Assembly (NCBI GenBank): GCA_934635385.1
Contig: CAKTZI010000005.1
Location: 59,137-123,136 of the forward strand
Origin: an uncultured Kiritimatiellota bacterium
Lineage (GTDB): Bacteria > Verrucomicrobiota > Kiritimatiellia > RFP12 > UBA1067
Direction: 5' to 3'
DNA: 64,000 nucleotides
How positions within the stretch are numbered: the first letter of the stretch is position 1; each line of letters opens with the position of its first letter. Below the pieces are notes generated by a model. The model made no database searches. It was not told where the DNA came from and saw only the letters and a program-made list of their open reading frames with translations. Shown here in pieces: positions 42,203 to 51,166 of this stretch. Position numbers and translations under genes: made by a program.

Positions 42203-42345
42203 TCAATCCGCATGCCCCGCAACGTAGCGGGACGCGCGCACGACTTCGTAGAAGCAGGTCGCGGACTTCGGGTCGGCCGCGACATCCACCGTGAATGCGA
42301 GCGTCCCGTCCGTGACGCGGGTCGGAAGCTTCGTGCGGCGTGTGC
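42203..42345 (-). pseudogene. C-terminal relic of a secreted protein
   Basis: A minus-strand open stretch ends in LAFTVDVAADPKSATCFYEV and a short tail. It looks like the last beta-strands of a carbohydrate-active protein. Its upstream part is replaced by the 42-base repeat at 42358-42400. Confidence 0.35.
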
Positions 42346-42357
42346 CATATGAATCAT

Positions 42358-42400
42358 AAACTCCGATCCGTATGGCTCTCGCTACCGCTCCGCAGAATAA
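42358..42400. repeat. Solo end of the MITE-like element
   Basis: The sequence from AAACTCCGATCCGTATGGCT through GCTACCGCTCCGCAGAATAA equals, in reverse complement, one end of the element at 60203-60363. It lies exactly between two gene fragments. Confidence 0.75.
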
Positions 42401-42519
42401 TAGGGCACCGAAAGCCAGGCGTGCAGGGTCATGCCCATGCGCTTCTCGAAGTAGGTGCGCAGCGACATCGGGCTTTTCCAGCCGCACCGGTTGGCGATGG
42501 CGCCGATCTGGACGCCGCG
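42382..42519 (-). pseudogene. C-terminal fragment of an AraC-type regulator
   Basis: Minus-strand codons read RGVQIGAIANRCGWKSPMSL and RTYFEKRMGMTLHAWL, the second helix-turn-helix of an AraC-family activator. The sensor part and first helix-turn-helix are missing, and the last codons run into the repeat. Confidence 0.6.
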
Positions 42520-42532
42520 AATAGGTGCGCGT

Positions 42533-44498
42533 TTACGGGAACACCCTGAAGATTGCGACGTCGTTGGCCGAGAGGACGATCTTTCCGTCTTCCACCGTCC
42601 CCTTGAAGACACGCCCCACGCGTCCGTCGACGCGGATTGGGCACGTCACGGGCTCCGGGTCGTAGTTGATCGCGACGACAACCGTGCCGTCCGCCCCGTC
42701 CGGATGCTCCGTAAGCCCCACGTTCGGGCACGCCGCCGACTTCTCGACGACGCGCCGCACGCCCGCCAGGCGCGCGGCCTCGCGATAGACCAGGTAAAGC
42801 GGGTTCAGGTTCGCGCCGAAGTACGCACCGCCCTGCAGGAAGCTGTCGCGCTCGATCGCGCTGTTCACGTACACGACCTTCCCCTTCCCGTAGTCGCAGA
42901 CCGTCAGGTAGGCGTTCCCAGCGGCGTCCTTCGCGAGGACGCGGCTCCGCTTCGGGAGAATGCGCACGGTGCTCGCGGACTGCACGCGCAGCGGACGGTC
43001 GGCGAAGCCGTCCAGCGTCACGGTCGCCGTCTCGCCGTCCGCGCTCGTCCAGTCCACCTCGTTGCCGCTCGCCTCCGCCAGGCCCGCGAGCGTCGTCTGG
43101 TTGCCCTTGCTGACGAGCAGGGTCGCGCCGTCGCGGACGCGCGCATAGACCTTGCGGCAGGCCGTGCCCGTGTAAGGGGTCGTACCACGAGCCCGACGGC
43201 AAGATGTAGAACGGCGAATCGGGGATCTCGCCTTCCGCCCCGGCGAAGCGGACGTCGAACCCGGCCTGGCGCGCGAGCGCAAACGAGCCGAACGCGGCGG
43301 GCAGCGTCGGCGCCTCGCGCTCGCTCAGGAGGCAGACGGCGTCGACGCGGCGCGGCGGCAGCGAACCGAACGGCAGGGCGTCCGTCGTCTTCACGAAGTC
43401 CCGCATCTCGGCGAGGACGGGCTTCACGCGGAAGTCCTTGTCCAGAAGTCCGAGATCGCACTCGACGGCCGTCCACGTGTAGGGCGGAAAGTCGAGATGC
43501 CCCTGGTCGAACGCGCACCACCACATGTACGAGCCGAGGCCGTAGGCCCATGTCGAATAGAGGGCGTTGCGGACGTGGAGGCCCGCACGCGCCTCCGAGC
43601 AGACCGTCCGCCCCATGTCGCCGGCCTCCTCCGGGAAGCAGGGCTTGCCCGAAACGCCCGCGTACATCAGCGACTCGGCGACGGCGTGGTTGCCGTTGCG
43701 GAACGAGTTGAACGGCTCGCGGCGCATGCCGGGCGTCCAGAGCGGATACGGGTGGGTCGTGAGAACGTCCATGAGCTCGCCCTGGTCGCGCAGGTTCCAG
43801 GGACGTGTCGGGGCGGCATCCAGGCTGTGCATGCCGCTCACGACGGGTCGCGCGGCGTCCTCCAGCCGGATCGCGCCCGCAATCGCGTTCATCCAGTTCC
43901 ACGCCCGCGCGGGGGTGTCCGCGCAGACGAGGCAGTTGCACTCGTTGCCGAGATCCCACGCCGCGATGGCGTGATGATCCTTCAGCTCGCGGACGAAGTG
44001 CCGGACGAACCGCACCTGCCAGACGAGCGCCTCGCCCTCGCAGAGGCGCGGACTGTTCTGCAGGGCGTCAGGGACGAACGAGCGTCCGCTCATCCAGCCC
44101 GTGACGAGGCCGACGACAAGCCTCATGTCATGCCGCGCCGCGACGTCGCACAGGAAGCGGAAGCGGCGCATCATCTCCTCGTCCACGCCCGCCGGGTTCG
44201 GCAGAGGCCCGTCCCGGAACACCACGCCCTTCGGCGTGTTGCCGCCGCCGTACTGCCGCGTGAGCGGCTGGAAGTCGGGCCAGAGCGGAAAGACGCGCAG
44301 CGCGCGGATGCCGTTCGCGTCCAGGGCCACGAGGTCTCGTTCGACTTGCGCGGCGTCCCAGTTCCGCCACATCGTCATGCCGGCGTGCGAGGCCCAGTAG
44401 TTGCACCCGACACGGAACTTCCCGTCCGCGAAGAGACCCGCGAAGGCCTCCGCCGCAAAGACCGCGCCGAGAACGGCGCACAGCGCTTTCTTGTTCAT
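42533..44498 (-). pseudogene. Secreted GH5-like glycoside hydrolase, frameshifted
   Basis: The protein starts with a signal peptide (CAVLGAVFAAEAFA) and a GH5/GH-A clan barrel: GCNYWASHAGMTMWRNWD, acid/base Glu in DLGNECNCLV, nucleophile-type Glu in CFPEEAGDMG. Near 43178-43181, in a CCCC run, the sensible frame moves by one base. Upstream codons read SGSWYDP and the continuing frame reads TGTACRKVYARVRDGATLLV to a natural end (VAIFRVFP). The rest of the gene is well conserved, so this is a very recent mutation or a sequencing error. The start lies 16 bases after the beta-mannosidase gene, suggesting joint mannan or glycan degradation. Confidence 0.7.
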
Positions 44499-44513
44499 CC
44501 GACCGGCTCCCTT

Positions 44514-47006
44514 TCAGTTCACAGGTTCAACCTCTTCGGCAAGATGCGTGACCGACAGCGTCTCCTGCGACAGCGCACCGGCGAACGTCAGCGTCTTCGG
44601 ACGGCCCGGCAGCAGCGTGAGGCAGTTGTCGTCGAACGTACCGCGCACGCCCTTCACGTTCGCCCAGACGTAGAACGCGGGCTTGTCCGTCGTGAGTTCG
44701 AGCGCACCCGACGGCGAGACGGTCGCCGTGACCTTCGCCTGCGCAAGCGGCATGTCCTTGTAGAAGCCGAAGTGCCAGTCGTTCTGATACGTGCCGCGCG
44801 CCGTCTTCAACGTCAGCACGAGGAAGGTGGGGGATGAGGGATGAGAAGTGAGGGATGAGGGGTGAGAGGCGGGGGTAGGCTGGGCGAAGGTGGCGACGGC
44901 GGTCGAGCTGTCGGGCGGGAGCGTGACCGACTGGGCTTCGGACGAGACGATGCGCCCGTCATACGTCCAGTACTCCAGCGTCAGTTCGCCCGTCACGGCC
45001 TCGGCCGTGTCGTTGAGCGCGAACACGCGCCCTTTCGTCACGTCGGCCTTGCCGTCCGCGATCGTCGGCTGGGCGACCACGGCAACCGGCGCGTAGAAGC
45101 GCTTCGCCAGATACTGGAGCGGCTTCCACTTGCCGCCGTATTCAATGGAGCTCCAGCTCGCGACGGGCCAGTTGTCGTTCAGCTGCCAGAAGAGCGTCCC
45201 CATGCAGCGCGGACGCTGTGCGCGCCAGCCGTCCACCGCCATCTTGATCGCCATGCCCTGCTGGAACTGCGAGAGCAGCAGCTCGGCCTCGACATTCTTA
45301 GCCGGACGGAAATAGCGGAGCATCGTCTCGCGGATGCGGCGGTTGCCGCCGGGGTTCTTCTGGTGCCACTCGAATTCCGGCGCGCGCGACAGGATCTGCT
45401 CGCGTGTCGCGAACGTCTCGGCGACCTCCATCGACGGGAAGCTCTGGTAGCCGAACTCGCTGCAGAAGCGCGGCGAATAGGCGTAGTAGGCGTCGAACGG
45501 ACGGTTCTCGTGCCAGACCTGCCAGTTGTGCATGTCGCCCTGCGAATCGTTCTTCCAGTTGTCCGCGAAGTTGCCGGGACCGGCGCATGGCGAGCTCGGC
45601 CAGAACATCCGCGACGGATCGTACTTTGCAACCATCTCGTCCTGCATGGCGTGACGCCTCTTCAGCGCGTCCTTGTAGTAGCCCGGATCGGCCTTCGACT
45701 CGTCGAACCAGCCGAGCGCGCCGACGCACTCGTTGTCGCCGCACCAGAGCGCGATCGAGGCGTGGTCGCGGAGTCGGCGGAGCTGGTGGCGCAGTTCGTC
45801 CTTCACCTCGCCGAGGAATCCATCCGTCGCCGGGTAGACGGCGCACGCGAACATCTGGTCGTGCCAGACGAGGAGGCCCAGCTCGTCGCAGAGGTCGTAG
45901 AAGGCGTCCTTCTCGAACTGCCCGCCGCCCCAGAGGCGGATCATGTTCATGTTCGCCGCCGCCGCGCTCGTCAGGAGGTCGCGGTACCGCTCCGGCGTCT
46001 GGCGCGACTCGAAAGCGTCGCAGGGAATCCAGTTCGCGCCCTTCATGAACAGCTCGCGGTTGTTGACGCGCACGGCGAGCCGCGACCCCGGCTTGCCCTT
46101 CGCGTCCACGTCGGGCGTCGTCAGGACCTCGACCTTGCGCAGGCCGATGCGGCGCGTCACCGTCTCGTCGCCGACCTTGACGGAGAACGTGTAGAAATCC
46201 TGCCGGCCCGCGCCGTTCGGCCACCAGAGCGGCGGGTTCGCAATCGAGAGGCGGTTCGTGACCGTCGCCGCGCGCCCGTCCGCATCCGTGACGTCCGCGA
46301 AGACCGTGAGCTCGCAGCGCGAGAGGTCGTTGTTGAACTTCTGGTCGGAGTAGACGTACTCAATCTTCAGCCCGTCGTGGGCGACGAGGCGCACGGGGCC
46401 GCAGAAGCCCGTCGTCATCTGCGCGAGACCCCAGTCCCAGCCGGCGTGGCAGGCGGGCTTGCGGATGAGCGCCTGGTTCTTCGCCCACGGTACGTTGCTC
46501 ATCGGGAACGCGCGCCCGATCGCCTCTCGGCGGCGGTCGGCCTCCGTCCAGGCGCTGCGGAAGACGGCGCGGATCTCGTTGTGCCCGGCCTTCAGCGCAC
46601 CCTTCGCGTCAAACGTCCAACGCGCGAAGCGGTTCGACGTCGCGCCGATCTTCACGCCGTTCAGGTAGATGTCCGCAAACGTGTCCGCGTCCTCGATCTC
46701 CAGGACGATGCGCCTCTTCGCCGCGAACGCGGGCGTGACGTCGAACGTGCGCGCGAAGACCCAGTCCGCCTTCGCCACCCACTGGACGTTCGTCTCGTTG
46801 CAGCCCCAGTACGGGTCGGGGATCCGTCCCGCCGCGAAGAGCGCGGTATGGACGTCGCCCGGCACCTGCACGGCGCACGTCTGCGCCGCGTTGGTGCGCG
46901 GCGCGAGCCGCCACGTCCCGGCCAGATCGACCACCTCAACCGCCGCCCAGTTGGCGGACGCCCACACGGCCATGAAGACCGAAAAAAGAATCTTTTGCAT
47001 TTTCAT
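44514..47006 (-). CDS. Secreted GH2 beta-mannosidase
   Basis: Removes beta-linked mannose from oligosaccharide ends. The 830-residue protein has a signal peptide (FSVFMAVWASANWA), the mannosidase-type sandwich (VPGDVHTALFAAGRIPDPYW, GWDWGLAQMTTGFCGPV) and a barrel with acid/base Glu in WCGDNECVGAL and nucleophile Glu in CSEFGYQSFPS. The start is the ATG at 47006, seven bases after an extended -10 box. An in-frame heptamer repeat (44829-44875) inserts the Pro/Ser-rich peptide PTPASHPSSLTSHPSSPTF near the C-terminus. It is followed by the GH5-like gene. Confidence 0.9.
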   Translation of the reverse strand: MKMQKILFSVFMAVWASANWAAVEVVDLAGTWRLAPRTNAAQTCAVQVPGDVHTALFAAGRIPDPYWGCNETNVQWVAKADWVFARTFDVTPAFAAKRRIVLEIEDADTFADIYLNGVKIGATSNRFARWTFDAKGALKAGHNEIRAVFRSAWTEADRRREAIGRAFPMSNVPWAKNQALIRKPACHAGWDWGLAQMTTGFCGPVRLVAHDGLKIEYVYSDQKFNNDLSRCELTVFADVTDADGRAATVTNRLSIANPPLWWPNGAGRQDFYTFSVKVGDETVTRRIGLRKVEVLTTPDVDAKGKPGSRLAVRVNNRELFMKGANWIPCDAFESRQTPERYRDLLTSAAAANMNMIRLWGGGQFEKDAFYDLCDELGLLVWHDQMFACAVYPATDGFLGEVKDELRHQLRRLRDHASIALWCGDNECVGALGWFDESKADPGYYKDALKRRHAMQDEMVAKYDPSRMFWPSSPCAGPGNFADNWKNDSQGDMHNWQVWHENRPFDAYYAYSPRFCSEFGYQSFPSMEVAETFATREQILSRAPEFEWHQKNPGGNRRIRETMLRYFRPAKNVEAELLLSQFQQGMAIKMAVDGWRAQRPRCMGTLFWQLNDNWPVASWSSIEYGGKWKPLQYLAKRFYAPVAVVAQPTIADGKADVTKGRVFALNDTAEAVTGELTLEYWTYDGRIVSSEAQSVTLPPDSSTAVATFAQPTPASHPSSLTSHPSSPTFLVLTLKTARGTYQNDWHFGFYKDMPLAQAKVTATVSPSGALELTTDKPAFYVWANVKGVRGTFDDNCLTLLPGRPKTLTFAGALSQETLSVTHLAEEVEPVN
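44829..44875. repeat. GGATGAG heptamer array inside the beta-mannosidase gene
   Basis: Six imperfect 7-base units (GGATGAG, AAGTGAG, GGGTGAG). A second array of the same class lies at 61127-61171 between two genes of the sugar cluster. Confidence 0.65.
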
Positions 47007-47013
47007 GATGAGT

Positions 47014-47022
47014 ATTCTATCA
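47014..47022 (-). promoter_or_regulatory. Leaderless-type promoter of the beta-mannosidase
   Basis: On the minus strand TGA-TAGAAT ends at 47014, followed by seven bases and the ATG at 47006. Confidence 0.55.
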
Positions 47023-47049
47023 AAATCTGTGCAGCATGGGAAGGTGCGA

Positions 47050-47658
47050 TCAAGCGTCACGTACGGCCGGGTTCAGGTAAATCGGACGCGGTTCGAGTTG
47101 AAGTGCGGACGGATTCGCCTCGGCAAAGGCCCGAAGCCCATCCGCCGTCGGGGTCTGTCCCCCAAGATAGCGCGCGCCAAACGTCGCCTTCAGAAGCGCG
47201 CCAATGCGCGGCTCGTCCGGCGTGACAACCCGACAATCCGTGGGGACAGACCCCTCGCATGGACTGGGGACAGACCCCGAATTTGTGGGGACAGGCCCCG
47301 AAATAGTGGGGACAGACCCCGCCAAAGAAGCCGAATCGACCTGAAAAATGTCGTGAATGAGCGAATAACCGTCAAATAGCGCAATCCACAGCTTGCCGCG
47401 TCGTGCATCGCCGATGACGGCAAGCGGCCCGTTGCCGCCCCTCTGTGCGGCAATCGCGCAGGGCGACGGCAGACCCAGAACTTCGCATTTTCGTCCCAGC
47501 GCAAAGCCCTGCGCAAAGGCCAGGGCCGCCCGGATGCCTGCAAACGAGCCGGGGCCTGTCCCCACGACAATTCGCTTGATGCCGTCCAGGTCCAGCGACG
47601 CGACCCAGTTGCCGTCACGGACGGAACCGGTCGAACGCTCAAGGTACAACGTTTTCAT
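47050..47658 (-). CDS. tsaB: TsaB-type tRNA threonylcarbamoyladenosine protein
   Basis: Works with TsaD and TsaE to make t6A37 in tRNAs that read ANN codons. The 202-residue protein has the YeaZ/TsaB core RIVVGTGPGSFAGIRAALAF and GFALGRKCEVLGLPSPCAIA. The first about 25 residues are shorter than usual, and the common LALDTS start is replaced by LYLERSTGS. An in-frame array of four TGGGGACAGACCCC-type repeats adds a Ser/Pro/Thr-rich stretch (SVPTISGPVPTNSGSVPS and on) in the middle. The start at 47658 overlaps the end of the peptide-binding protein gene by 20 bases. Confidence 0.78.
   Translation of the reverse strand: MKTLYLERSTGSVRDGNWVASLDLDGIKRIVVGTGPGSFAGIRAALAFAQGFALGRKCEVLGLPSPCAIAAQRGGNGPLAVIGDARRGKLWIALFDGYSLIHDIFQVDSASLAGSVPTISGPVPTNSGSVPSPCEGSVPTDCRVVTPDEPRIGALLKATFGARYLGGQTPTADGLRAFAEANPSALQLEPRPIYLNPAVRDA
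47241..47320. repeat. Four TGGGGACAGACCCC repeats inside tsaB
   Basis: Copies start at 47241, 47265, 47286 and 47307. Each is a small hairpin (GGGG/CCCC). The spacings of 24, 21 and 21 bases are all multiples of three, so the reading frame is kept. Confidence 0.8.
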
Positions 47659-49132
47659 AGTACTGTTCAACTCCATACGGAAAATCGGTCGGCACGTAGT
47701 TGCCGACGTTTGGGCGCGTCAACGAATAGGCCCGGTTGTAGTGCGAAAAAATCCACGGACAGTCCTCGCGGACAATCTCCTGGCATTTCGCCCAGTGCGC
47801 GTTCCGCTCGTCCGTCGTGGGCGCAGCCAGCGCAGCCTCGTAGGCGCGATCGAACGCCGCGCTGACGTAGGCGGCGCGGTTCGGCCCCGGTGCGAGGTTT
47901 TTCGAGTAAAAAAGCTGCAGAAAGTTCTGCGCATCGGGATAGTCCCCAACCCAGCCCATACGGAAGAGCTGCACGCGCCCCTCTCCTGTCGCCTTCAGAA
48001 AGGCGTCCCACGTCTTGAAATCGCATTCGAGCCGAACGCCGATCTTTTCGTAGAACGCCGCCATCAACTCAGCCGCCTCGCGGCTCTCCTGCGAGGCGCG
48101 TCCGATCGAGAGCGTCAGCACGAGACGGCGTCCTGTCTGCGGGTCGTGGCCGTTCGGATACCCCGCCTCGACCATCAGCCGTCGAGCCTTTTCAAGGTCA
48201 AAAGCGTAGGGAAACGGCGTTTCCAGACGCCCTTCGACGCCGGGGGGAACGGGGCCGTCGGCGCGCTGGATGCGTCCGTTGTAGAACTTCTCCCAAGCGG
48301 CGGAATCGAACGCCGCGTTCAATGCCTGCCGGAGCTTGCGGTTCGGCCCCAGTACGGGATCTCGCATGTTGATTCCGACATAGAGCGAATCGAGGGCGGC
48401 AATCGAGTGAAGCGTCACGCCCTGTTTCGTCAAGGACGGTTCAAGCTGCCCGTCCGCCCCGATGATCGAATCCCAGTTGTCGCGCGAGATCTCGCCCAAG
48501 AAGTCGATTTCGCCCTTGAGGAACATGAGCCATTGCGTCGACATGTCGTCGATCACCAAATAGCGGACGGTTTCAAAGCCTTTCCACCCTTCCGCCTTTC
48601 CGTCTTTCCGTCTTCGCGCGAACGTCATCTCGTGGTTCTTGCGCCAGTGCGTGAGTGCGTAGGGGCCTGTCCCCTCGCCCTGTGGGCCGCGCACGGCGGT
48701 CGCCGGCATCGTGAGAAGCCACGGGAAGAAGTGGCAGCGACGCTTGAGCGTGAGGACAAGCGTCTGGGCGTCGGGCGCAACGATGGTCGCGACGTCCTTG
48801 AGAATCCAGCCGTTCGGCGAGACGGCGCGCGGATCGCGCAACCGTTCGAGCGAACGCGCGGCATCGAAAGCCGTCAACGGCCCCGACGGACGCGCCACGT
48901 GCAACGTGTAGACGAGGCCGTCCGCCGAGACGGTGGGCATTTCAAAGAAGCCGGGCACGATTCGGTAGGGCCGCGCCTTGTAGTCGATCGCGAGCGGCAT
49001 TTCGTAGAGGAGGCCGAGCGCATGGGCATCGTAGATCGAACGCATCTGCGCCGGATCGAGCGACGAGACGCGCTCCATCGGCCGCGTGAACGTCGCGGCC
49101 AAGGCGACGAACGAGCAGACGTAAAGGCTCAT
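47639..49132 (-). CDS. Family 5 (oligopeptide-type) substrate-binding protein
   Basis: Captures a peptide, or possibly an oligosaccharide, for an ABC importer. The 497-residue protein has the SBP_bac_5 layout: MERVSSLDPAQMRSIYDAHA, GTGPYALTHWRKNHEMTF, LRQALNAAFD, GYPNGHDPQTGRRLVLTL and WVGDYPDAQNFLQLFYSKN. The start region is weakly hydrophobic and I see no lipobox. No permease or ATPase genes lie near, so its partners are elsewhere. An octamer repeat (48579-48616) encodes the charged stretch RRRKDGKAEGWKGFE. Overlaps with both neighbours place it in an operon with the CE12-GH28 gene and tsaB. Confidence 0.82.
   Translation of the reverse strand: MSLYVCSFVALAATFTRPMERVSSLDPAQMRSIYDAHALGLLYEMPLAIDYKARPYRIVPGFFEMPTVSADGLVYTLHVARPSGPLTAFDAARSLERLRDPRAVSPNGWILKDVATIVAPDAQTLVLTLKRRCHFFPWLLTMPATAVRGPQGEGTGPYALTHWRKNHEMTFARRRKDGKAEGWKGFETVRYLVIDDMSTQWLMFLKGEIDFLGEISRDNWDSIIGADGQLEPSLTKQGVTLHSIAALDSLYVGINMRDPVLGPNRKLRQALNAAFDSAAWEKFYNGRIQRADGPVPPGVEGRLETPFPYAFDLEKARRLMVEAGYPNGHDPQTGRRLVLTLSIGRASQESREAAELMAAFYEKIGVRLECDFKTWDAFLKATGEGRVQLFRMGWVGDYPDAQNFLQLFYSKNLAPGPNRAAYVSAAFDRAYEAALAAPTTDERNAHWAKCQEIVREDCPWIFSHYNRAYSLTRPNVGNYVPTDFPYGVEQYYENVVP
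48579..48616. repeat. CCTTTCCG octamer array inside the binding-protein gene
   Basis: Four to five imperfect 8-base units (CTTTCCAC, CCTTCCGC, CTTTCCGT) in frame with the gene. Confidence 0.55.
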
Positions 49133-51156
49133 GGCGCGCGTCCGGACGCTTCCGACAGTTCGACGTTCGCCACGACGTCCGGCTTCTGCGCCGCGTCGAC
49201 CGTCACGTTCGCAAGGCGGACGTTCCGCACCGGCAGGTTCGGGTCGCCGACCATGTTCACGCGGCGCTTCGCCTTCTGCCCGTGGACGTTGCGGATGTCG
49301 ATGTCGCGGATCACGGTCGCGCGGTTCTCGTAGTCCGGGAAGTCCGCCCACTCGTAGAGCGTGTCGACCGACAGGCTCACGAGATCCTGCCGCACGTTCC
49401 CGACCGTCACGCCGTCGACGGAGATCCCCTCGACCGTGCCGCCGCGCCGGCGGTTCGTCTTGATGAAGATGGCGCGGGCGACGTCGCGGCTGCGGCAGTT
49501 GACGAGACGGACGTTCTTCACGCCGCCGGAGATCTCGCTGCCGATGCCGAGGAGCGTATGCGCATCGACGATCTCGCAGTCGCGCACGAAGACGTCCTCC
49601 GTCGGCGTCGCGAGCCGCCAGGCGTCGCGGTTGCGCCCCGACTTGATCACGATGCCGTCGTCGCCCTGGTCGAAGCGGCAGTTCTCGACGATGACGCTGC
49701 GGCTCATCTCGATGTCGATGCCGTCGTTGTTGTGCCCGTGGGCGTAGACGTTGAGATTGCGCACGGCGGCGTCTTCGCACAGGTAAAGGTGCAGCGTCCA
49801 GAACGGCGCATTGCGCACCCTGAATCCCTCCCACGTCACGCCCTTGCAGCGGTTGAACTGGACGAGCTGCGGTCGCGTGTGCGCGTTCGCCTGCTTCCAG
49901 ATCTCGCGCTTCTCGACGGGATAGTCCGTTGCGCCCCACGTGTAAAGCTGAAGTCGCGCGGCCTTGACGCCGGCGTCTTTCGGCAGACCCCACGCCGTCT
50001 TCCAGAAGGAGTCCTTCCATTCGCCCGCGAATCCGCGCAGCGTGCCCGAGCCGGTGATCGCGACGTTCGTGCAGGCGTAGGCGTAGACGAGCGGCGAGTA
50101 GTTCCAGCACTCCATGCCCTCCCACGTCGTGTGCACGGCCGGCAGATAGTCGTTCGGTTCCTGCGAGAAGACGACCTCCGAGCCCTCGGCGAGGTGCAGC
50201 TCGCAGTTCGACCGGAAATGGATCGGCCCCGAATGCCACTGGCCCTTCGGCACGACCACGCGGCCGCCGCCCGCCGCTTCGCACGCCGCCATTGCCCGCG
50301 CAAAGGCGTCCGTGCACTTCGCGCCATCCGCCGTCGCGCCGAAGTCGGTGATCGGGAAGTCGCGGTTCGCGAAGAGCTGCGCGACGGACAGCCCACGTGT
50401 GCGCACGTCGTCGAGGAAGAGCTTCGCGAACGCCGCCGCGCCCGTCTGGATCGGATGCGTCGTGTCCTTCGCCGGCTCGCCGTCCTTGCCGCGCACCAGG
50501 CCCGTCGAGATCACGAAGAACTTGTGCGCCGCCTCGCGGCCGAGGTCTTCCATCAGGTCGCGCGTCAGCGTGTTCATGTCCACGAAGTCGCACGCGAGTT
50601 CGCCGGACAGTTCGCGCATCGCGTCACGGTAGCTCCGCAGGCACACGCCGTCGCTCGCGTGCTCGGCATCGACGAGCCGCCTGCCCGTCACGTCGAACGT
50701 CGCGCGGCAGATCGGCGAAAGGAGAATCGGCGTCGCGCCCTTCGCGCGGACGTCCCGCACCCAGCCGCGCACGATCTCGCAGAAAAGCCCCCTCGGGTCG
50801 GCCCAGCGCTCCGCCCGCTCGAACGCCGTCGAACGCTTCTGGTCGTTGTGCCCGAACTGGATCGCGACGAAGTCGCCCGACTGGACGGCGGCGATGAGCT
50901 TCGCCCACTGTCCCGACGCGACGAAGCTCTTCGTCGAGGCGCCGCTCCGCGCGTAGTTCGCGACGCGGCAGCCCGTCTTCATCGACTTCTGGAGCTGCGT
51001 CCCCCAGCTGTAGTAGGGCGCGCGGATGCGTCCGCCAAGGCTGTAGCCGTGGTCGTCGAGCGTCGAGTCGCCCGCGAAAAAGAGCGTCGTCGCCGACGCG
51101 CCGAGCAAAAGCCCGAAGAACGCGGCAAGCGCCGTCCGACCGTATCTGCCGTTCAT
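49129..51156 (-). CDS. Secreted CE12-GH28 fusion (pectin acetylesterase plus polygalacturonase)
   Basis: Degrades acetylated pectin or rhamnogalacturonan. A signal peptide (AAFFGLLLGASATTLF) is followed by an SGNH esterase of the CE12 type: FFAGDSTLDD (catalytic Ser), FGHNDQKR, DTTHPIQTG (catalytic Asp/His region). From about residue 265 a GH28 beta-helix follows: ITDFGATADG, then NNDGIDIEMSRSV, then QGDDGIVIKSGRN (catalytic Asp pair) and IGSEISGGVKNVRL. The 675 residues hold both domains complete. Deacetylation and cleavage are therefore joined in one molecule. It starts 10 bases after dapA and overlaps the binding-protein gene. Confidence 0.88.
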   Translation of the reverse strand: MNGRYGRTALAAFFGLLLGASATTLFFAGDSTLDDHGYSLGGRIRAPYYSWGTQLQKSMKTGCRVANYARSGASTKSFVASGQWAKLIAAVQSGDFVAIQFGHNDQKRSTAFERAERWADPRGLFCEIVRGWVRDVRAKGATPILLSPICRATFDVTGRRLVDAEHASDGVCLRSYRDAMRELSGELACDFVDMNTLTRDLMEDLGREAAHKFFVISTGLVRGKDGEPAKDTTHPIQTGAAAFAKLFLDDVRTRGLSVAQLFANRDFPITDFGATADGAKCTDAFARAMAACEAAGGGRVVVPKGQWHSGPIHFRSNCELHLAEGSEVVFSQEPNDYLPAVHTTWEGMECWNYSPLVYAYACTNVAITGSGTLRGFAGEWKDSFWKTAWGLPKDAGVKAARLQLYTWGATDYPVEKREIWKQANAHTRPQLVQFNRCKGVTWEGFRVRNAPFWTLHLYLCEDAAVRNLNVYAHGHNNDGIDIEMSRSVIVENCRFDQGDDGIVIKSGRNRDAWRLATPTEDVFVRDCEIVDAHTLLGIGSEISGGVKNVRLVNCRSRDVARAIFIKTNRRRGGTVEGISVDGVTVGNVRQDLVSLSVDTLYEWADFPDYENRATVIRDIDIRNVHGQKAKRRVNMVGDPNLPVRNVRLANVTVDAAQKPDVVANVELSEASGRAP

Positions 51157-51166
51157 GCGCCGTCCC

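Noticed and set aside
47241..47320. CRISPR-like repeats in tsaB
   Set aside because: The 14-base hairpin units at 21-24-base spacing lie in frame within a gene and no spacers of normal size exist.
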